Positions 23,701 through 32,700 of a stretch of DNA of 64,000 nucleotides are shown piece by piece (positions within the stretch are counted from its first letter, which is position 1; the number at the start of each line of letters is the position of its first letter). The DNA is from Trichoplusia ni (taxonomy: Eukaryota > Arthropoda > Insecta > Lepidoptera > Noctuidae). The stretch lies in the NCBI RefSeq assembly GCF_003590095.1, contig NC_039481.1, forward strand, positions 13,919,895-13,983,894, in the 5' to 3' direction. The notes beneath the pieces are model-generated. The model was not told where the DNA came from. It did no database searches and was given only the letters and a program-made list of their open reading frames with translations. Position numbers and translations under genes: made by a program.

Positions 23701-26700
23701 CAGATAGGCAGTCGCTCCTTGTAAAACACTGGTACTTAGCTGAAACCGGTTGGACTGGAAGCCGATCCCAACATAGTTGGGAAAAGGCTAGGCCAATGAT
23801 GATGATCTTAAAATTGTTGGATATAATATTCCATTTGTTTAGGTTGTTTACATTTTTAAGCTGAATTACAATTATATAAATAGAGGTAAAATCTATACCT
23901 TTCTCAGTCCTAAAATTTACGTAGTAGACAATCCATTTAGAATTCATTTGACTGGTGCTTCTTTTGTTATTCAAACCAGTAGTCTATTATTGAAGCGCGC
24001 GGAAGTAATGCCTCAATGTTTCTGACACTTATTTCCGCAAGCAGCGTTATCGACGCGCATGTCTTTTTATTAGTAAACATATAACGATGTAAGTATGGAT
24101 AAAATGAAACCGTCCATTTTGGGACAAACGCTAGATTTTTTCACAATTCAACTGATATTAGCTTTATAAAATATAAAAATATTCCTTGTTCAAGACCACT
24201 TTATTCCTCGTATTCAAATCTATTATGCTTTTCGTTTTATTCTATAATGTTCTACCATTTAACCAATATTTACTTAAAGTAGGGTCTGAAATAAAAATCA
24301 AACACCAAATTCACAAATTGCAAACTACCATCACTGTTAAGCGATGTATACGAAATTGACCTTCAGCATTTTTCAAATATTTCTAGTATTACAATGTCCA
24401 AGTTTTATAATACATGTTCTTTTGTAATATTTATATCTTGTAGTGTTCTCACGTATACAATTAGGTTTTGTACATTAAACTGTACTTTATTCACCAGGTC
24501 TCAGGTCACGATATATTCTCCCGCCTCGTCCCGATGAATGCTCATGAGGCGTCATCAATGTACTCGGAGGAGAAAGCTCAGATGCTCCGCAATATAGTCA
24601 GCATGGTGGAAGCCAAGAATACGGAGCTGAGCGAGTTCATGTCCTCGCTGCAGCTTGATCAGTTGGACGTCATCGATTCTACACCGAAGTAAGTAGAGAA
24701 AAATGGAGTATTTATTGAAAAAAAAAACATACTTATGATGTCTGTAATTCCTAGAAGACGCACTAGGATTTTCATTGCTTAGTTTGTAGATAAATGTTAC
24801 ATGTTACCGCTTTTTTGTGTTCACAGTATTATTTCTTTATTATTGTTCAATATCATATTCATTTCGGATTGGTGATGGTGGAGTGCTTCATTTGTAAAGA
24901 CAAGAAGATTTAACAGGGTAAACTCTTTCACAGTAAAACCTTCATTGTTTTTGTTGTATTGTCATAATATACCAAATGTAAAAAAAGCATCTGTTTCAAT
25001 AGAAACATCTATTTTGCAACTTCATTGAAATCGTTTTCTAATTTGTTAACAAAATCATTGTTGTCTACAATTCTTAATTGTACTAAGGACCGATTTTTCA
25101 ATCGTCAGATAAGTTTTATTTGAGGAATAAATATGGCCGTTTGACATATTTTCTATACAAAAGCTGTCAAAACGTCAAACATATTCGTTGAATAAAAGTT
25201 ATCTGGCGATTGAAAAATCGGCTCTAAGACTATTATAATGTTCGTGCGTTATCAAGTCTAATATAGAGATGTCAAATACTGATTCGTTAACTAGATAGAT
25301 AAGAAGTTATAAAGCAATACAAGAATGAGTCATCCTCAAATGGCAGCGATTAGGAAATACGATATTTATTATATTACCATATTTTGACAGGTAGAAACAT
25401 GCAACACACAATTTGTCACTGTTTCATATTGGAAAACTAAATCATTCTTTCATCAATTAATGAGCAAATGCTAAAAACAATAATTATTTTCTTTCTTCCG
25501 AGATATTAAGACATCCGATTTAAATAAAATGGTATGGTCCCTTAAGTTCTCACTTAATTATTTTGACACATAAACTCAAGACATGCACTGACGCATACAC
25601 TGAAAATACTGAGGTTCCTTCTGCTTTGCCCGGGGCTGGAGTATTTTAGACAGCTATTGAATAATACTACTAAAATATTATCTTATTTTTAGGGTCCCTC
25701 AAGAGATAGTAGACCGTTGTGCAGCTATGAACGCCAAGGCGGAAGTCATACAGCTATTGGTTGACTCCATGAACAACCTGGCTGAAACTATCAGTGACGT
25801 CGAGGAGTCCCTGTCTGAAATCAAGGAATTGATACAGGTATGTTAACTCTGATAAACAATTTACATTCTTATGTAATGATGTTTAAGGTCCATATTTGAG
25901 TAGTAGATTTGTTTCGCAATGCGCCAAGCATTCTGACCGGATTACATTACGCTAAACACCGACACATCACAGTTTAGTCTAGAGAATAGGAGCATATTGA
26001 ATGCGGAAAGTCATCGAGGCACATGCATATGAACTGTAATATATAATAACATTTTTTTCATATCATAGGAGGAGACACAAAAAGAGAAAGAATACCAGAA
26101 GGTGATGGGTCCCCGCCCGCCCTCCATAGTCCAGACGGAGTTGTCCCGCGAGTACCACAAGTACCAAGAGGCTCACGCGCGCACCAACGAGAGCAACCAA
26201 GTGCTGCACAAGGCTATGACGCTACATATCGCTAACCTGAGGTTGCTAGCGCAGCCGCTCGATGTACTGGAGACGAAGATACCGAGTATTGATAATATTG
26301 GTAAGTTATTTTACTAGACAATATTTTTTCTATTCTGAATTAACAAAATATCCAAGTGTCAACCAAATTGATGAGCAAATGGCAGCCAGACTATATCAAT
26401 CAATCAATAAATTTTGCCTATCGAGGTCCACTGCTGGATATAGGCCTCCCCCACCTTTTTTAGGTTATCACTATCTACTAGTGACCTCATTAAAATATAG
26501 CCAAAGTTTTTAAGTGTGTATGTTTGTCATTTCGTCAGTGGGTTTAATTCGAGGAACTTACGGCTACAGTTTTCGGTATAGCTGTCAGGGTCACTAATCA
26601 CTAGGCAAACAATCCAATCAAATATTATTTGGACATGTTAAATGTTAACTTACACAACTTGAAGCTTAAATTCTTTATTCTAAACCATTACAATACAATA

Positions 26701-29700
26701 CTGCCCAAAACTTACAGAACGCGAAGTGTCGCGTGTTCGATCCCCGCGTACACACTAGACCTGAGTCTCTTTGTGCATGCGATTTGATGTTTTGTCGCAC
26801 AATAAAAGAAAAAAAACAATTTAAAGTGATAATACCCTGCCTGTAACACAGTGGACCTGGACCGCGAGAAGATGTGTGAGATGCGGCGCGTGGTGGGCAA
26901 GGTGCACGAGATGCAGGCCCAGCGCGAGGCGCTGCTGCAGCGGCTGCGGGAGCAGCTCACGCAGGACGACATCACGGCGCAGCTGCTGGCCAGGAACAAC
27001 GAGCCCAGGGAGGACATCTTCAAGCAGGAGCTCAAGAAGCATAACTCTTTGGTGAGGAATTATTTATTAGTAATACGATTCTCATGATTATTTGTCGGGG
27101 TCGCTTCTCTACTTAGTACTTTGCCGCTAATCAGCAAATTCAACAATCATAATTATCCATGCATCGATAAATCATTGTTGAAAGAGCAAGTAAAGTGAAC
27201 TACTTAAATCTTAATACCAGTCATGACTACCGCTTTCTAAAACTAAACTTCCTTTGAAACACATTATTCCATTCACCAGAAACTTTAAAACCTTTTTTCT
27301 TCTCAATGAGTTAATTGAAATATATCAAATGTATTATTTTATTACAGATACAAATAATCGAGACGAACTTAGCAGCGCAAGAGAACATTATCAACAAGCT
27401 GACGTCTGTGTACGCAGCGTACGGCAACTCCAGGCGCCTGCTCACCGACGTACTTAGGAAGAGAGAGGGACTTATTAATGGTATGAGTAGAGAACGCATT
27501 ACTACAACGTAATTATTTATTGTTAACAAATTCATATTGTTTTGCATGATCTAGTCTCGTGTTCTATTGCTGGAGCTGGAATGTGGTCACAGGAACTCTG
27601 CTAAAAACACCATTGCATCGAGTTGAGATTAAGAGCCAAGTTCAAATTGTCATTTCAAGTACTTTGATTACTCCAGAGCTTTACTTTGGTAGGCTTTTAT
27701 GTTACCATCTATTTTAATAGATGGTTTGGTTAACTGAAAACACGATAATATTATTTCGTCCCTTTTCTCTTCTTCGTGGCTCTTATATGCCAACAAATTT
27801 CCACTTAAGAGTAAGGGGAAAATTTCTCCTTCCTCCATTACCCCTGTTTTATGGCTAACTGCAGCCAGTATTCCTGTAATTTAAATGTTAAACAAGAATA
27901 CAACTCCACAGCTCTGATAACCTCTTACGACACATACGGCGAGTTGCTGGGCAAGTCCCAGAAGGGGCAGGAGTTCTACCGCAAGCTGGCGCACAACGTG
28001 GGGCAGCTGCTGGCGCGGCTGCGGTCCACCTGCCAGGTGCAGGAGGAGGAGCGGGCGCAGCTGCTCGACAAGCAGACGCATAAAGGTAGCTATAATATCT
28101 CAAGGTGAATCGCTACTCAAACCAAATTAAGCTGAACTCGGTGTGGGAATATGTCAGACTCGCATTGATTGATAATATCCGAGGTATTTCTAGACGATAT
28201 CACTACAGAGACGTTACTTTGTCATAGAGTATGCTTTTTGCGGATGATATTGAATTTCAATGTTACGTCCAGGAATTCAAGAAGTGCAAGGTTTTATTTA
28301 CCTTTTACCAATATAGCGTTGATGTATATATCTATCTTAGACGTTTATTTGATTCCAATGAAGTTGGAATATATCACTAGCTTAATAAGCTATATAAGAT
28401 ATATAAGCTAAACATTTAACCCTTCTATGTTTTGAATAACCCCGACACACAACTATTAAAGTCATTATTATTACTTGAAATCCCGTGTCCTCGCATCATA
28501 ATGCTCTCTTGGCCTGGCAGCTTGTGCCCGCGCCAGCAGCGCGGAGCCGGGCCGCGTGTCGCCGGCCAGCGCGGGCGGGGCCTCCCCCGCGCCCCCCGCG
28601 CCCCCCGCCGGGCACAAGCTGAAGGACTACCTACCCTACATGAAGAGCCGGAACAACAGGACGCCCACGCCGCTAGGTAACACTATATATACTTTTTATA
28701 CTAAATGAAGATAATACCCGCGAAAGCGCTTGTTTGACTACTTTCTTGAGTTTTGGCTAAAGTAAGGTTTATGAAATATAAATTAAAATATCCAAATTTC
28801 TATGTTTTAAAGTCAAATGATAATATGTTTTATGCAATAAGATGTATTTGTCGACGTATGTTCGCCATGAATATATTAATCAACATCTACTGTCATCTAC
28901 GTTTTGTCTACAAAATTATATCGTTTATATACTTTTTCAACAAAAAGAATTTTCTTGAGTAATGTTTTATATTCTTATCCATTAAAACTCTAAATCTAAG
29001 TGATATTTATATTGTTGTATTCCAGCCCAAGTGGAGCCCATTCCCCAAGACACGTACTATCCTGAGAGCATATACCCGACGTCGGTACGACCCGCGCCCG
29101 TCGGATCTGAAGGTAGGTTACATAACTACTGCTATGTTGAGATATACCTAAATTATTTATTTTTTTTCTTGAAGTAAATTACACCTTTTCTTCATATAGC
29201 TCAGAAACACAGACTACGCTCAGGGTAACACGCTTTTCTGATAGTCAACGAGATTATCAAGTTTTCAAATTACAGCTCGCTTACGAAAACAATCGTACGA
29301 AGGCCGTACAATTTTTTTCGACGCACGCCAAGAATCTATAGTGTCATCATAATACCTTTGTTAATTAGGACGATGTTTGCGACGACTGCATACGTCAATA
29401 TAGAAGCTATTTTTGTTTGTTTTATTTTGTTGTTGACGCGTGGTGTTGTCCCCAGCGACGGACGTGTCGCAGCTGTCGCAGGACGGCGTGGCGGGCGTGT
29501 CGTCGTACTCCCGCTACCTGCACTACGCGCCGCCCGCCTCCAACAAGCACGACGACCTGTACTCCGCCTACACGCCCTCGCAGTTTTCCTCGCAGTCCTC
29601 CGACCAGATCTACTCCAACCCCTACTACTCTAACTCCTACTCTAACCACAACAACAACACCATCGTCACTGACTCGCAGAACTTTTCTGCTCACCCCGTC

Positions 29701-32700
29701 GCCATCAACCAGGTCCCTGTAAACCCGACGAACTACGATCCGTACTTAAACTCAATGGGACCCATTCCGGAGTCCAATATGTCCCACTCATCCGCATACA
29801 GCGCCGCGAATCAGACAGACATAAGTGCGGACTTCGCTAACATGCAAGTGTCTGCACCCAAATCTGAGGCTATGGGTTACGCGACGGATTTCGGGAACAC
29901 ATTCTACAACGTTCAGTACCCGCAGACATCGACCCCCGGGTCGGGGGCTTACACCAGCGCGCCGCAGAACTCCAACACCAGCATAACGCCTTCGCAAGTG
30001 CCATCGGAATACAGTGCGTTAAACTACCCTTACAGTAACGAGTCGACGCAGTACAGTCAGCAGCAGGCAGTGACTCCTGCGCCTTACAGCACTCCCGACC
30101 CCAACTACTACGCTACAACATTTGCGTCCACGTCTCAGGGGTATACCTACACTAACGCGATCACGTCTACGTCGAGCATTGCCAACCCAAACGTGGCACC
30201 ATACTCGTATCCCTCAGAAATGGACTCCACCTACAACTCATCTCTGGCACAATTGGACGCATACGATAAACCAATAAAGTCCCACGTCACTGGTGAAGCG
30301 TTGTCGAACGTGAGCTTCCAGCCGTCTTACCAGAATTATTCCTCGACAGCCGCAAGTTATTCCAATCAACCAGAGAGTTACGTACCTACTAGTACGTATG
30401 GGTATGCCGATACATCTAATAACTACGGACAACCGTATCAAAATCACCCGGGATACAATTTCAACTCTTCGACAGGAACCTACGAGTACAGTTTTGGCTC
30501 CCAGAATTCCTATTCAAGGTATGACGCAGTACCAGACAATATAAACTCTCAGTCGGCGGAGAAAGACCCTGGTTTTACTCCACAAGGCATTTACACGAAC
30601 GCGGGATCTCTGGGATCATGCGGCACGGTGCAGTCGCCGACAGAAAACCCGCAAATGATGTCTCAGATACCTGTCGTCAACGAGGGGGCTAGTAACCAGG
30701 CTTACTACAACAACCCGTATGCGTATCAGAATATTGCGTCACCAACGAACGAAGTCGCACCTGTTGTACCTGTCGTACCTGTCGTACCGGTCGCGCCTGT
30801 CGCACCGGTCGCGCCTGTCGCTCCAGTCGCACATATCGCCCCTGTCGCGCCTGTCGCGCCCGTCGGTCATGTCGCACCGATCGCTCCCGACATGCAAGCA
30901 TTGACGAATATGTACGGCATGAACACAAATCAGACTTATATCCAACCAACACACGATCACAGCGTGACGTTTGTTAATAACCAAGGTAAGTTTTTATGAT
31001 CAATTTGTACCAAAAATATTGTATAATATTAATTAGTAAATAAACGAATTTCAAGTATACATGATATTTTATTCACCTTTGCAGTTTCGTCACCGACTGA
31101 GAATGTCATTGAACCGGCTATTGAGAATGATAATAATGTAGATAATGCAAATCAAACGAATGTAGAGGTAATTAAACAAGAAACAGTTGAGATAGATAAG
31201 CCTCAAGAGACTAAGCCGGAGTTGACCGCGTTTGACCTGTTGTCCGATATCGACTTTTCTGTAGAGCAAACTCCTTTAATGCCTGAAATTAAAGTGCCGC
31301 AAATTTCGGAAAGTGCTATTCGGAAGCCGGTGGTCCCTAAAGTGGAGCCGGTGAAGAAACTGCCGGAGAAAGAGGAGGTTATCGAGAGGCCCGCCAAGAG
31401 GGACCTGTTCTCTGACCCCAGCTTGTTGAACCAGTTCACTCAGGAAGTGAAGAACTTGCAGAAACTCACAGATTCCTTGACAAATAAGACTGCCAGTGGG
31501 TTGACGGTGTTGGATGAGAAATGGAAGACTTTCCAAGACTTTCAGGTATAAATTTTACCTTACGTATTTTACTTACTTTTAATTGAATCATATTTTATTA
31601 TTTCATGAATATTTTGTTTTAGACTAAGCAAAATATGACTCGTTCGAAGACGATAGCTATGCAGAACACGAATGGGAATATAGTGACTGAAGTTGTGCCT
31701 TATGATGATTCAAGACTTACACTAAAGTCTGACCCCGATGCGTACATCAACGCCTCATACTATAAGGTAACTTAATACATCCATGCTTAATATACGTTTA
31801 AGATTTCTTCAATAAGTTACTTAATTATTAATGTCCATTGATTTATTTTTATTTTGGAAATGAATAGGAAAATATTGTTTAACTAAAATAGTTACAACCA
31901 TTTTGGTCAGTATTGGGTACTGCATTGTAACTAGTAGGTGAAGTCGACCCACAAAAATCAAAAATCAAAATTGGTGAAAATATTTTCTTCTCAAGCCCAA
32001 TGTCGACACGCGTAGAAAAATATCCACTTTAAACATGTAAATTTAGTGTTTAAAATCGCAAGAACTCTTGAAATTTCTAACCAAATGTATATTTTTCAGC
32101 AACTAGCGCCCTGGTGCATTCCACTAGTGATATCCAAGAATCCAAGCGAAAACGAGTACAGTACCTTCTGGAAAGCAATATTAGAGTATAAAATTGCTTG
32201 TATAGTGTGTTTGCTAAGTGAAATCGAGGTAAGCATCTATTACAACCAGTATTTTGGCCCATTAGTGTTATATTTCAGAGAATATCTTTATGGTTTGTTT
32301 TTAACATGTCCATTCCTTGAAGCCTGTCTTTTCCCACTGCAGGCTATAGGTGTAACCCATTTGACATTTTCATATTCATTTCATTTATTTGCTTTCGACA
32401 ATATGTTGAAGGTATTACAGTATAGACATAAAGCTATGTAAATTTGTAGACCCTGTAGAGCACAGCAAAACTCACTTAATTCCGCTGTTGCCCACGACTT
32501 CGTCCGCCTGGTTAGAAGACATAAGTTGTGATTTATACCTGCCCTGTTTTTTTACACATTTTCCGTTGTATCTTCGCTCGTATAAGTCGCAGCATAAAAC
32601 CTTCCTCAATGAATGGTCTATTCAACACAAAAAGATTTTTTCAATTTGAACCAGTTGTTCCTGAGATTAGCGCGTTCAAACAAACAAACTCTTTAGCTTT

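Noticed and set aside
29358..29722. Several 90-100-codon frames on both strands at the start of mop exon 14
   Set aside because: They come from GC-rich codon use (few stops in any frame). Only the frame joined by phase-matched splicing to exons 13 and 15 is supported.
30689..30984. Antisense and shifted frames rich in Arg/Asp/Gln repeats
   Set aside because: They are readings of the 9-bp minisatellite in the wrong frame.
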